Part shown: positions 19,600-30,925 of the stretch, in pieces
Position numbering within the stretch: position 1 is the stretch's first letter
Layout: every line of letters begins with the position of its first letter
NCBI GenBank assembly: GCA_026122225.1
Contig: JANEZZ010002241.1
Span: forward strand, 558,001-622,000
Length of the DNA: 64,000 nt
From: Heloderma charlesbogerti
Taxonomy: Eukaryota > Chordata > Lepidosauria > Squamata > Helodermatidae
Direction of reading: 5' to 3'
Made by a program: the position numbers and the translations under genes
The notes under the pieces: model-generated
Seen by the model: only the letters and a program-made list of their open reading frames with translations
What the model was told of the DNA's origin: nothing
The model's database searches: none

Positions 19600-20015
19600 A
19601 CACCCCTATTACATATGGCTAGGTTCTCCAATGTGGTGCACATGGACATCAGCATGCCTGCAAACACCTGTCTTGGTGCCAGACTCCCTGCCACTCCTGA
19701 TTTTTATTTTATTTCTTATGATTTTTTTAAATTAAAAAAAATTACTTGGGAATCTGGCATGCTGCAACACGAAGGGTTGCCCTTCAGCATCATCTTTATT
19801 CAAAAGAGTGGCTTTGTGTTTTGGAGCTCAGACCTCACCTCTGGCTTGTACTTGGGTTCTTGGGCAAGGTACTTTTATTCTCACCAGTTTGCCTTCTAGG
19901 TAACCAGTGTTTTGTGACTGGCCATACTCACCATGGCAGCCGTTTTGTGAGACCACCCACAACACTCAAACTTCCAAATGTGCCCACTGACCCAAAAAGG
20001 TTGGGGACGCTTGAC
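19600..20015. repeat. probable MITE or old DNA element
   Basis: The end near 19975-20010 ('atgtgcccactgacccaaaa', 'aggttggggacgc') and the interior 'caccatggcagccgttttgt' have the look of a non-autonomous hAT-type repeat common in squamates. No second copy in this window confirms it. Confidence 0.25.
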
Positions 20016-20885
20016 ATATGGGAATGATGTGCCAGTCTTGTTGAAGGGGGATTTGCAGGAGTATAACTAAAGGCTGAAATGATGCTGAGGTATGATTTAC
20101 AATGGGGGAGAAAGCTGTGTAAGGCACTGAAGCCTTTCCCCTGCCCAGCCACCACTGGGAATTATATTCAGTTTTTCCCCCATCTCTGCCTTATAAATCT
20201 TCACCGGGGTGTACACTGGCAACACATACATTTTTGAGATAGCCCTTACAGCTACAAAGTTTATTTACTGATTTATTTTAAAGAAAGAATGCTGAGAACA
20301 TTCTTAAAGAGCTTATTTCTGCATCAAACACTACATCAATGTCCTTTTTGCATTTGCTGGTAATCCCAGAATAGCTATTTAGTCTCAGCTAAAGGCTCTT
20401 GGCCTTATGAAAATTTTGGATCAACGTTATGTGTGGGGAGTTTAGATACTGCTATTCTAATTCATAACTATTGCTTAAACGGATTAGCATTTCACCTTTT
20501 AATCAATTCCTTTAAGATGGAGAATGATGTATATGTGCATATATGTAAATAGTGGAATAGATCATAATATCCCATGAATTACAAGATCAGTTGGAGTTCT
20601 CTGGAAATCTAATTTATGGTATGGTAGCGAGACACTTCTAAGATCATATCCAGTAAAGCTGACAAAGGCAGTTTAGGTACATTCTATACAGTTTGATGGA
20701 AGTTAATGATGATGGAAGTTAATGATTCCTGATATGATTGCTGCTACAGTGGCAATTTATTGCATTTAATTTAGAGAATGGAATGTATAAAAAGGAAGAT
20801 GACTAATAAAATTTTCATTTAGAAAAATGGAACTCTTCCTAAATGACCTTGCGTATATGTTGATGTTGATTTTTTTTTTAATTAG

Positions 20886-20963
20886 GTAAAAGATGTATTC
20901 TTTCGGCAGCTTATGTGGACAGTACAGCATGGGAACAAAGAGAAAAAGATCAGAAGAGCCTAG
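20886..20963 (+). CDS. MRPS27: MRPS27 coding exon 2
   Basis: This 78-nt exon lies between an AATTAG acceptor and a GTGAGG donor. It completes Gly from exon 1, then encodes KRCILSAAYVDSTAWEQREK and DQKSL, ending with one base of the next Ala codon. SAYVDS-like and WE.REK are shared with vertebrate MRPS27 near residues 25-45. A run of T before the acceptor supplies the polypyrimidine tract. It lies 3.3 kb downstream of exon 1. Confidence 0.92.
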   Translation, partial: VKDVFFRQLMWTVQHGNKEKKIRRA

Positions 20964-21394
20964 GTGAGGCAGTATTTTGTTTATCTTGGACACCCGGAGT
21001 CTAAAATAATGAAGCACTACTATCTAAAATTGCATTTGTTGGTGTTCTACGCTAGGGTTTCCCAAAGCAGGGTGCCTGACCTCTTGGGAGCAGTAGTCGT
21101 GGCAAACTGCCCTGACATTAAATTCAAGAAGAGTAGCTGTGTTAGTCTTTGTTGTAGCAAAAACAAAGAGACTTGTAGGGAAGAACTGCACTTTTGGGAG
21201 ACGCGGAGCTGCCACTGAAAATGACATTCTTTTGTCAAGATCTCGCTCCCCTCTTCCCCATAACATGTAGTATCACTTAGGATAACATGGGTTATCATGA
21301 CTTTTTGCGCTTCCCCATCCGCAGTCCACATTACTGGCTGTGCACAACTTCATGACATCAGGACACAGGTTAGTTATTTCACATTATGGAGGGG

Positions 21395-21575
21395 AGGGAG
21401 TGAGAATTCATAGGTACAGTATCATCTGCTGTGATGGGGAGCAGCTGTCCAGCATCTCAGGCAGAGGTCTGTCACATTGCTGTCTGTCTGATCCTTTTAA
21501 CTAGAGATACCAGGATTTGAATCTGGGATGTTCAGCATGCAACATATGTACTGTGTCACTGAGCTATGATCTGTT
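21395..21575 (-). mobile_element. tRNA-derived SINE, old copy
   Basis: On the minus strand the right end reads as a tRNA-like head ('agctcagtgacacagtacat' and a B-box-like 'agattcaaatcctgg'). It is the same family as 35137-35325 and 45748-45970 but more diverged. Confidence 0.5.
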
Positions 21576-21965
21576 TCCATGGCATAGGGATGCTGTTTCT
21601 GGTGGCAACCCTGTGTTGTTCATGACAGGTAGCTCTGCCCTTAGGAACTAACAGATTCATTGTGGCAAAAGCTTTCATAGGCATGAGCCTACTTCATCTG
21701 ATGTATCAAAAGCCTAATGCAAATGTTGATCTTTAAGATCCCAAATATTTTTCATGAAGCAACAGATTTTAAGGGAAAGATATAGGATGGATCGAGTTGT
21801 GACTGTGTAGAGATTGTATCCACACCAAAAACATGCCCAGTTGGTACATATGATGCATATCTAATTCCCACAGCCCATACATTGTGCTTCATCATAACCT
21901 GATACATCGCATGTCTCCACACATTCACACTACTGGTGGCACTGATTGTGGAGGTTCTCTGGTAC

Positions 21966-22180
21966 AAAGGTGTTATATTTTAATCCTACCCTTTCTCCAA
22001 AGACCTCAGGAGAGCATACATTAGTCCCCCTCCCCAGGACAACCCAGTGAGGTAGGTTAGGCTGACTGGTCAAGAGGTACCCTGTGAGCTCTGTAGGTAA
22101 ACCCTACAGTTCAACAGTGTAACCCATATCTCCTTAAGCCCAGGTCCCACACTATATCTACTATACCGCAGTGACTGATA
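21966..22180 (-). mobile_element. MIR/CORE-like SINE, degraded
   Basis: 'acccagtgaggtaggttagg' is the complement of the conserved 'cctaacctacctcac' core of the SINE at 31968-32205. The flanking 'ttaatcctaccctttctcc' matches that SINE's tail in complement. The tRNA head near 22160 is poorly preserved. Confidence 0.5.
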
Positions 22181-22194
22181 ATGACTCCATTATT

Positions 22195-22480
22195 ACATTT
22201 AAAATATTTTCATACCACCTCTCTATCCTCTAAGGCAGGTTACAGTAACATAAGCACAATAAACCGCTATTAATATATGTAAATCCACCAAAATAAACAT
22301 ATTTTCCCCACAAATTGAAGTGGAAAACTAGACAGCCAGATCCCATGGAATGCTAAAAGATGATACATTATGCAACATCTTAATCTTATCTTGAAGGAAA
22401 AATGGGTTGAAACGCTAGGAGACAAGCACCCAAGGCAGGACTCTGAAATGACTGAGGGCCCAAGAATGGAGGCTGGGATA
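22195..22480 (-). mobile_element. possible LINE 3' relic
   Basis: AT-rich sequence with 'ataccacctctctatcctct' and 'ctctgaaatgactgagggcc' resembles the untranslated ends of the L2-like relics elsewhere in complement. The assignment is weak. Confidence 0.25.
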
Positions 22481-23089
22481 AATAAGTAGACACGGAATTT
22501 ACCACGTCATGCATCAAAACACAACCATTCTCTCTTATGCCTGGCTGAAATGTCTGGCCCTGTCAGTTTTCAAACAGCAGTCCTGCAATAGCTATTACTT
22601 GAACGCAAGGTGGCACTGCTGACTTTATGAATGGTGACAATGGTCACTCAGGGAAACATCACCATTGCACACACAATAGAGATAATCTTTCTGTGCAGGC
22701 TGGGGTGGGATGAAATGTTGATGTCCTATGTGAAATCATATAAAGATGCAGGTTGCTGTGCTTCCATGTGTTTGGAAGCTGCTGTGCATTTTTTCATATT
22801 GGGAGGAAAACGTGTGAAGTGGACGTCAATTTGGACAAGTTTTCTCTTTAAAGGCTCTTTTGTTCACAGCCATAACAGTTAAAGCCCAGATTTTGTCACT
22901 GTTTTAAAGAACATTAAACTGGGCTGTGATTCCAAAACACCTTTGTGATCACACAGCAGGTTTGTTAATTTGGGGAAAAAAGTAAGGATTAACATAGGAT
23001 TTGTTCCAGTGTTCTGCATTGTCAAAGGGGGTGGAATGTACAAAAAAAGGTCCAGAAAAGAAGAAACAAAATGATTAGGGAGCCGGTGC

Positions 23090-23620
23090 AGCTCCCGTTC
23101 GAGGAAAACTGACAATATTTGCGGCTTTTTAGTTTAGAAAAATGGCAATTAAGCGGGGTCATGATAGGAGTTTATAAACTTATACATGGTATAGAGAAAG
23201 TGGACAGAGAGAAGTTTTTTTCTCTCTCTCATAATACTAGAACCTGAGGTCAGCCAGTGAAGCTGAATAGTGAGATATTCAGGACAGAAAAGGAAATCAG
23301 TCTTCACAACAGACAGTTAAGCTGTGGAATTTGCTACCACAAGATATAGTGATGACCACCAACTTAGACAGTGTTAAAAGGGGACTAAACAAATTCATGG
23401 AGGATAAGACTATCAGTGGCTACTGGTCATGATGGCTATATAATCCCTCCTCCAGTATCAGATGCAGCATGCCTCTGAATACCAGTTACTGGGAACAACA
23501 GTGGGAGAGAGAGGACAATTGTACTTGTGACCTGCTTGTGGGCCTCCCTTAGGCATCTGGTTGAATCAGGTTTCTGGACTAGATAGGCCTTTGGTATGAT
23601 CCAGCAGGTTTTTCTTTCAT
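23090..23620 (+). mobile_element. CR1-like LINE 3' end, degraded
   Basis: It parallels the better copy at 56925-57585: 'catgataggagtttataaac', 'gaagctgaatagtgagatat', 'tgtggaatttgctaccacaa' and 'ctaaacaaattcatggagga'. Translated loosely it gives the end of a CR1-type reverse transcriptase protein (LEK-like start, F.T/FVQLWNLLPQ region). Stops and frameshifts abound. Confidence 0.6.
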
Positions 23621-23930
23621 TTTTAATGGGTTGGGTAGCCTGCCCATCCATCATGTTTTAACTATCCAAACAGTGCACATAAGAGTGAATGAGGTATATT
23701 AGGATTTAACTAGCTCAGCAAAATGCATGTGGAGGCTTAGTAATTAGTAAGAGAAGTATGGTGGTTTGTTGCTTCAATTCTGGACTAATGACTCCAAAGT
23801 AGTCATTATGAACAGCCCTTTACCTGCTTAAAAGACAGGATTTACTACTTTATTTACTTATGTTATAAGTTTTATATAGCACTCTACATCCAAAAAGATT
23901 CCTGAGTGGTGAATAATAAGAAATAAATAA

Positions 23931-23988
23931 AGAGAGAGAGAGAGAGAGAAAGAAAAGGAAAGGAAAGAAAAGAAAAGAAAGAAAGATT
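23931..23988 (+). repeat. (GA)n / (GAAA)n microsatellite
   Basis: Eleven or so GA dinucleotides are followed by GGAAA and GAAAA variants. It lies in the 3' region of the antisense L2-like relic and may derive from that element's tail. Confidence 0.9.
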
Positions 23989-25154
23989 CGAAATACAGAA
24001 TTAAAATCTTTAAAATCAAATTATGCAGATAAAACCATGGCTGGTCAGTCAGGGAAGGCTTGTTTAAATAAAAATGGCTTCAGCAGACACCAACAATAAG
24101 ACAACGTTGGTGCCTGCCTGACATCAACAGGCAGGGAGTTCCACAGAGAGGGAGCCAATATACAGAAGGCTCTGTTCTCAGAGGACTCCCAAATGGACTG
24201 CAGGTCCATGTGAAACCATCAGGAGTGCCTCATCTGATGACCATAGTGACCAGGCAAGCTGGTGAGGGAGAAGGTGCTCTCCCAAATATCCTGACTCCAA
24301 GTTGTTTAGGGATTTATACACCAATAAAAATCAGTAAACCTAGCTCAGTAACAAATAGGCAGTCTGTGCAATTCCTTCAGCAAAGGTGTTACATGCTGAA
24401 AGGGGACAGCTCCTGAAAGCAGCTGTGCTGCTGCATGCTGCTCTAGATGGAACTTCTGACCCAACCTTATGGGCAGTCCCAGATAGAGCAAATTGTAGTA
24501 ATCCAGTCTTGAGGTTAGTAGTGCCTGTACTATCCCTGTCCAGGAGGGGCTGTAGCTGGCATACCAGTCAAAGCTGGTAGAAAGCACTCTGAGTTGCTAT
24601 AGCCGCTTGAGCCTCCAACAACAGAGATGGATCCAGGAGTATCCCCAGACTATGAACCTGATCTTTCAGAGGGAATGCTACCCCATCCAGATCAGGTAAT
24701 AAGCTTATCTCACAGACTTGGGAACCACTCACCCACAAGTCTTGCCAGGATTCCCCCTGTTTATTGACCATCCAGTTCATTACTGAGTCTAGGCACTGAT
24801 CCAGTACTTGCACAGCCTCACCTGATTCAGATGTCTCAGGGAGATAAGAGCTGTATATCATAAGCATACTGATGGAACTTTGCTCCAAATCCCCTAATGA
24901 CCTCTCCCAGCAGCTTCATATAGATGTTAAACAACATTGGGAAAAGATGGTACTCTTTGGAACCCCATAGCTCTATTCCTGTGAGGCTGAGGAATAGTCA
25001 CCCAGTGTTACTGTCTGAAATCGCCCCGGCAGGTAGGACCAGAACCATGGTAACGTAGGGCTTCCGATGCCCAACCCATGGCCCAGTTCAGGAGGATATC
25101 ATGGTTGATGGTATCAAAAGCCACTGAGAGACTGAGCAGAATTAGCAGGATTGC

Positions 25155-25163
25155 ACTGTCTCT
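25155..25163. repeat. target-site duplication, left copy (BovB at 25164-27891)
   Basis: The nonamer actgtctct is repeated at 27892-27900 immediately after the BovB AACAACA tail. Joining the outer sequences restores continuous L2-like relic sequence. Confidence 0.75.
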
Positions 25164-27891
25164 AGATGTTAAACAACATTGGGAACAAGATGGTACTCTT
25201 TGGAACCCCATAGCTCTATTCCTTTGAGGCTGAGGAATAGTCACCCAGTGTTACTCTCTGAAATCACCCCGGCAGGTAGGACCAGAACCATGGTAATGTA
25301 CAATTTTAAAAACAATAGAATGATCTCAGTACGAATCCAAGGCAAACCATTCCACATCACAGTAATTCAAGTCTATGCCCCAACCACTGAGGCCGAAGAA
25401 GCTGAGGTTGATCGGTTCTATGAAGACCTACAACACCTTCTAGAACTAACACCAAAAAAAGATGTCCTCTTCATCATAGGGGATTGGAATGCTAAAGCAG
25501 GAAGTCAAGAAATCACCAGGATAACAGGCAAGCATGGCCTTGGTGTACAAAATAAAGCAGGACAAAAGCTAATAGAGTTTTGCCAACAGAACATGCTGAT
25601 CATAGCAAACACTCTTTTCCAACAGCACAAGAGACGACTGTACACATGGACATCACCAGATGGTCAGTATCGAAATCAGATTGATTATGTCCTTTGCAGC
25701 CAAAGATGGAGAAGCTCTATACAGTCAGTAAAAACAAGACCTGGAGCTGACTGTGGCTCAGATCATGAGCTGCTTCTTGCAAAATTTCGGCTTAAATTGA
25801 AGAACGTCGGGAAAACCATGAAACCATTCACGTATGACCCCAATCATATCCCTTATGAATATACAGTGGAGGTGAGGAATAGATTTAAGGGATTAGACCT
25901 GATAGACAGAGTGCCTGAGGAACTATGGACGGAGGTCCGTAACATTGTTCAGGAGGCAGCAACTCAATCCATCCCAAAGAAAAAGAAATGCAAGAAAGCC
26001 AAGTGGCTGTCTGATGAGGCTTTACAAGTAGCTGAGGAAAGAAGGGAAGCGAAAAGCAAGGGAGAAAGGGGAAGATATATCCAACTGAATGCAGAGTTCC
26101 AGAGAAAAGGAAGGACAGACAAGAAGGCCTTCTTAAATGAACAATGCAAAGAAATCGAGGAAAACAACAGAATGGGAAAGACTAGAGATCTCTTCAAGAA
26201 AATCGGAGATCTCAAGGGAACGTTTTGTGCAAAGACGGGCATGATAAAGGACAAAGAAGGCAGGGACCTAACAGAAGCAGATGAGATTAAGAAGAGGTGG
26301 CAAGAATACACAGAAGAACTATACAGGAAAGATCTGAATGTCCCTGATAGCCATGATAGTGTGGTCACTGAACTTGAGCCGGACATCCTAGAGAGTGAAA
26401 TCAAGTGGGCCTTAGGAAGCATTAGTAACAACAAAGCTAGCGGAGATGACAGTCTTCCAGCTGAGCTATTTAAAATCCTAAACGATGATGCTGTTAAAGT
26501 GCTGCATTCAATATGCCAACAAATTTAGAACACTCAACAATGGCCGCAAGACTGGAAAAGGTCAGTTTACATTCCAATTCCAAAGAAGGGCAACGCCAAA
26601 GAGCGTTCAAACTACCGCACAATTGCGCTCATTTCACATGCCGGCAAGGTGATGCTCAAAATCCTACAAGCTAGGCTTCAGCAGTATGCGAACCGAGAAC
26701 TACCGGAAGTACACGCTGGGTTTCGAAGAGGCAGAGGAACGAGAGATCAAATCGCCAACATTCGCTGCATCATGGAGAAAGCAAGAGAATTCCAGAAAAA
26801 TGTCTATTTCTGCTTCATTGACTACGCTAAAGCCTTTGATTGTGTGGATCACAACAAACTGTGGCAAATCCTTAAAGTGATGGGAATACCAGACCACCTT
26901 ACCTGTCTCCTGAGAAACCTGTACGAGGGTCAAGAAGCAACAGTAAGAACCAGACATGGAACAACCGACTGGTTCAAAATTGGGAAAGGAGTACGACAAG
27001 GCTGCATATTGTCATCCTGCTTATGTAACTTATATGCAGAGTACATCATGAGAAACGCCGGGTTGGATGAGTCAGAGGTTGGAATTAAGGTTGCTAGGAG
27101 AATTATCAACAACCTCCGATATGCAGACGATACCACCCTAATGGCAGAAAGCGAAGAGGATCTCAAGAGCCTCTTGTTGAGGGTGAAAGAGGAGAGTGCA
27201 AAAGCTGGTTTGAAACTCAACATTAAAAAAACTAAGATCATGGCATCTGGCCCCATCACTTCCTGGCATATAGAAAGGGAAGAAATAGAAGCAGTGACAG
27301 ATTTTACTTTCTTGGGCTACAAGATCACTGCAGATGGTGACTGTAGCAATGAAATTAAAAGATGCTTGCTCCTTGGGAGGAAAGCTATGGCAAACCTAGA
27401 CAGCATAGTAAGAAGCAGAGACATCACCTTGCTGACAAAGGTCCGTCTAATCAAAACTATGGTTTTCCCAGTAGTAATGTATGGCTGTGAGAACTGGAAT
27501 ATAAGGAAGGCTGAGCGCCGAAGAATTGATGCTTTCGAACTGTGGTGCTGGAGAAGACTCTTACGAGTCCCCTGGACTGCAAGGAGGTCAAATCAGTCAA
27601 TCCTAAAGGAAATCAACCCTGAGTGCTCATTGGAAGGACAGATACTGAAGCTGAAGCTGAAATATTTTGGCCACCTAATGCAAAGAGAAAACTCTCTGGA
27701 AAAGACCCTGATGCTGGGAAAGACTGAAGGCAAAAGGAGAAGGGGACGGCAGAGGATAAGATGGCTAGATAGCATCACCAATGCAATGAATTTGCACTTG
27801 AGCACACTCCGGGAGAGAGCGCAGGACAGGAAGGCCTGGCGTGTTATGGTCCATGGGGTCACGAAGAGTCGGACACGACTGAACAACAACA
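25164..27891 (+). mobile_element. 5'-truncated RTE-BovB with duplicated L2 segment at its 5' junction
   Basis: The BovB part begins at about 25297 (gtacaattttaaaaacaata), inside the endonuclease coding region, and ends with 'gtcggacacgactgaacaac' plus a CAA tail. The 133 bases before it (25164-25296) are a near copy of 24922-25056 in the neighbouring L2-like relic, in the same direction. The whole unit lies between the actgtctct duplications, so the extra segment arrived with the insertion. The junction shares only gta with BovB. It sits in MRPS27 intron 2, sense to that gene. Confidence 0.85.
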
Positions 27892-27896
27892 ACTGT
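25299..27896 (+). pseudogene. BovB ORF, 5'-truncated, one nonsense codon
   Basis: The frame reads from within the endonuclease (NFKNNRMISVRIQGKP, GDWNAKAG, SDHELLLAKF) through the reverse transcriptase (FIDYAKAFD, GVRQGC, YADD) to the normal C-terminal end SRTRLN. The only visible break is TAG at 26526-26528, where the intact copy has Trp594 (QQIWN). The same frame continues beyond it. Loss of the first ~185 residues, including the GTWN and SELKW motifs, already disables the nuclease. This copy is young by appearance. Confidence 0.9.
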
Positions 27897-28850
27897 CTCT
27901 ATCCCTCTCTCAATAAAAGTTATTCATCAGGGTGACCAAGGCTGATTTGGACCTGTAACCAGGCCGAAGCAGAGTTTGAAATGTGTCTATATAATCAGTA
28001 TCTTCCAAGAGCACCTGCAGTTGCCCCACCATGACCCTGTCAAGTACCTTCTCCTTCTCCAAGAAAGGGATATTTGCACCTGGGAGGGAGCTGTCCAATG
28101 CCATTGGGTTCAGAATGCGTTTCTTCAGGAGTGGCTGTATGACTGTCTCCTTAAGGGCAGCAGGAACCACCCCATCACATAGAGATGCATTTACCACTTC
28201 CTGGACCCACCCCTCTTATTAGCCAGGAAGGGCAAAGATCGAGAGGGCACTTGCTCAGTCTCACTGCTACAAGCACGTTGTCCATGCCATCAGGCTGCAG
28301 CAACTGAAAATTTTCCCACAAAATTGGGCAGATGATAGCGTCAGACACCTCTACTGGAGCTGCAACCACATCAAGTTTGCCATGGAGCCCAGTGATTTTG
28401 TCCTCCAACTGTGATGCAAAAGGGTCACAGCAGGTCCTTGGGGGGTCCGCAGCTCCATTCATTGGAGAGGATACAATCCCTGAATTAAACCGGAAAGAGC
28501 TCCACTGGACAGCTATTCAAAGACGCAATGGAGGCAGCAAAATAAACCTTCTTTGCTGCCCACACCACCATGCAGTAGGCACAGTCGTGTGCTCTAAAGT
28601 GTGTGCGGTCATCTTCACTTTGAGCCTTCTGCCATTTGCACTCTAGCTGACATCTGGCCTGTTTCATTGCCCACAGCTCCCCAGTATACCAAGGAGCAAA
28701 GTGGGTTCTACAGTCCTGGAGAGGGCATTCAGGTGCAATTGGGTCAATGGGTCTCCTTAAAAGATAGGAGACGTTTACTACTTTACAGTGATGTGGAGTA
28801 CCATAGGAGAGTTTATTTGTATGCACATTATAATTTTTCTACATTCCCAC
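27892..28850 (-). mobile_element. L2-like LINE relic, 5' half
   Basis: This continues the relic interrupted at 25163. Minus-strand frames give, in order, LRRPIDPIAPECPLQD and APWYTGELWAMKQARCQLE (28826-28485), LDVVAAPVEVSDAII and DNVLVAVRLSKCPLDLCPSW (28462-28175), and VNASLCDGVVPAALKETVIQ, PLLKK, GYRSKSALVTLMNNF (28197-27910). These match the segment of the 41522 ORF from RFQLLPPDEVDK to FRPGHGTETALVALVDD, and extend further 5' than that copy. It carries frameshifts and is inactive. Confidence 0.8.
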
Positions 28851-29870
28851 TGACTGTTAACATCCTTACAGAGCCTACCTGCCAACTACTCTTTTGTCCT
28901 GGTGGTGTTTGTATTTTCCATTAGAAACCAAACTGATTTATTTCCAAGAGGCTACCAAGCAGCTATTTATGACAACCCTTTATTGATTGGTGGTGACCTG
29001 AATGAGATTTAAACCAGCAATTTTGGGGAGGTGAAAAGCTTTATCTCTTGTTACCAGTCCCTTGAGCCATCCATTTGTAGAGAACAGGAATTTTAATCTC
29101 CATGGACAGTTTTAAGGTGAATTCCGGCAATGGACAATCCTAGATCTCATTATTTTGGAACGTAATACTTAGTTGCTGGATAGATGCCAATCTGAATTTA
29201 AAATTAGTTAGGATTTTCTTTGGTTGATAGACGGTTGTATATATCAGACAAAAATTGACCACTTTCTCCTGTGCAGTTCCACTGACTTAAAAAGGGCTAT
29301 TCAAACACTTCCTGTTTGCTAGCAAACAAGATTATTGCACATTCGGTTCATCTTTTTTATTGGGCAGTATAAAACTTAAGCAAAGTTCACTATACTAACA
29401 GTAGGAATGCTTGAGGAATTTGATACTTGCTCAGTGCTGTACCTGATCCCCCAATCATGGACTAACACATAGATCAGAACTTAGCTATTCACTGGATTTC
29501 AGACCGCTGAATGTTGCAACACAGCTCTCGGCAGAGAAAGTGTTTTGAGAAAAAAAACACATTTACGTTTGGAGAGGATTTCTTAAAAGTTTGCAGATCA
29601 GTGCAGGAGTGGAGTGAATAAAACATGTGGAAGTAACACAGACTGGAAATAGGCAGATTTGCCTATCCCTAAGTAAGAACAAAACAAATAAGGCTCAGTG
29701 GGACTTCTGAGTAAATATGAATAAGGTCAGGTGAGTAATAATACCTTCTATGCTAGGCAAATAGCTTGCCACAAAACCTCTGCACACAGCTGTGTTTGGA
29801 CTTGCAAGCTGGTAAAATTGTTTGTGAGCTCATATATCTGTATATCTCGGCTAGGTTGTCTTTTAGTAGG
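28851..29870. other. unique intronic sequence, MRPS27 intron 2
   Basis: No gene, RNA or clear repeat was recognised over this kilobase. AT content is intron-like. Short frames do not resemble proteins. Confidence 0.4.
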
Positions 29871-29874
29871 CATG

Positions 29875-30195
29875 CTATTTTGTTTGTTTATTATTTCTAT
29901 TTATAAGCTGCTTTTCAACTTTACAATTCCCAAAGCAGCAAACAAAAAAGTCAAAACAGTGAATTCAGTAAAATAATACAGCCATAGGAACCACTGCAAT
30001 AAAAAAACATTTTAAAACCAGTGGGAGACTATATAAGCACAAACAGCCGGAGATCAACAATTTAAAATACTTGACCCCCCAAAAAGCTTTTACCACTCTT
30101 CTAAAAGAGTCAAAGGTATTTCATGGGGTTCTCTCTGAAGGGAGTTCCAAAAGACAGGAGCCAACAACGGAGAAGACACTATTTCTATTAGATGG
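29875..30195 (-). mobile_element. L2-like LINE 3' end relic
   Basis: On the minus strand, about 30195-30120 reads SSPLLAPVFWNSLQ-like sequence, comparable to the VVAPTLWNSLPREL end of the 41522 ORF. An AT-rich tail with TATTTATAAG-type ends follows near 29890. Confidence 0.6.
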
Positions 30196-30198
30196 CAA

Positions 30199-30302
30199 TG
30201 TGGTGTAATGGTTAGAGTGTTGGACTAGGACTCAGGAGACCCGAGTTCAAGCCCCCACTTGGCCATGAATTCACTGGGTGACTTTGGACCAGCTGCTGGA
30301 CC
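30199..30302 (+). mobile_element. tRNA-derived SINE (MIR/CORE-like), 5' part
   Basis: The A-box-like 'tggtgtaatggttagagtg' and B-box-like 'gagttcaagcccc' show a tRNA-derived RNA polymerase III promoter. 'tcactgggtgactttggacc' is the conserved core. It is cut off where a MITE-like segment starts near 30303. The better copy is at 31968-32205. Confidence 0.75.
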
Positions 30303-30420
30303 TGTTCACATGTCATACTAACCCATGGTGGGTGATAAGCTATGCAGAGTAGGTTGTTTTGCAAACAACCTACTGTTTTCCCATCAGACGATCAGGCAAG
30401 CAAGCTACACAGTGCAGTTT
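30303..30420. mobile_element. MITE fragment, 'ctaacccacggt' family
   Basis: 'tgttcacatgtcatactaac' then 'ccatggtgggtgataagc' and a small hairpin around 'gtaggttgttttgcaaacaacctac' resemble the ends of the palindrome at 36592-36980. Related words recur at 31676-31835 in the same direction. Confidence 0.45.
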
Positions 30421-30624
30421 ATTCCTCCCCCCGCCCCTCCTCCTCCTGTAGGCCTTCCACACAGCTGGCCAGGTATCCCACCTTCCTTTGCAATGAAAAC
30501 CATATCCCTCCATCCCTCTCGCTCTCACTGCCACTCCCTCAGCAACCTGTCACTGATTTGCACTAGGGGCATCTTCTTCTGCCAGTCCCACCCCAGCCCC
30601 TGTTCTAAGCCCCATGTCAATCCT

Positions 30625-30925
30625 TACCCGCTGCCCCATTTGTTTCCCTTCCCACTCCTACCCCCTCTTCCCCATTCCTTATTCCTTGCCTGCCACCCCA
30701 GTTTCCAAGCCTTTGATGGATCCCCCCTCACCAGCAACATTAGATAATAGCACAAATTTGCTTTTTTCATGGAAAAGTGAGGATTTAACCACAGCTGAAA
30801 CAAACTGTTTGCTTTGCTTCCCTTCTCACTCCTACCCCCTCTTCCCCGCTCCTTATTGCTTATTCCTTACCCGCCCCCCGCCCCCATTTCCAAGCCTTTG
30901 ATGGCTCCCCCCTTACCAGCAGCAA
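30625..30925 (+). repeat. pyrimidine-rich direct repeat, two units
   Basis: Unit 1 (about 30630-30725) and unit 2 (about 30810-30912) share 'actcctaccccctcttcccc' and 'ccaagcctttgatgg' and are separated by about 180 bases. The sequence is strongly C/T-biased. A further echo, 'catggaaaagtgag', occurs at 30769 and 31333. Confidence 0.7.

Larger units (their letters stand above)
23850..25163 (-). mobile_element. L2-like LINE relic, 3' half (RT to tail)
   Basis: Minus-strand translation from 25160 downward gives SLSVAFDTINHDILL, then GVP.ST.FSPMLFN-like coding with frameshifts, an A-Y-D variant of the YADD box near 24870, LDPSLLLEAQAAIATQSAFY and LTSRLDYYNLLYLGLPI, and an end near 24150 resembling APSLWNSLP. 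These align in order with the L2-like ORF at 41522-43336. Many stops and frameshifts show old age. The 5' half continues at 27901 after the inserted BovB. It contains the (GA)n stretch at 23931-23988. Confidence 0.8.

Noticed and set aside
25964..26434. Minus-strand 156-codon frame in the BovB at 25.2-27.9 kb
   Set aside because: It is an antisense shadow, identical in kind to the one opposite 14934-15404.
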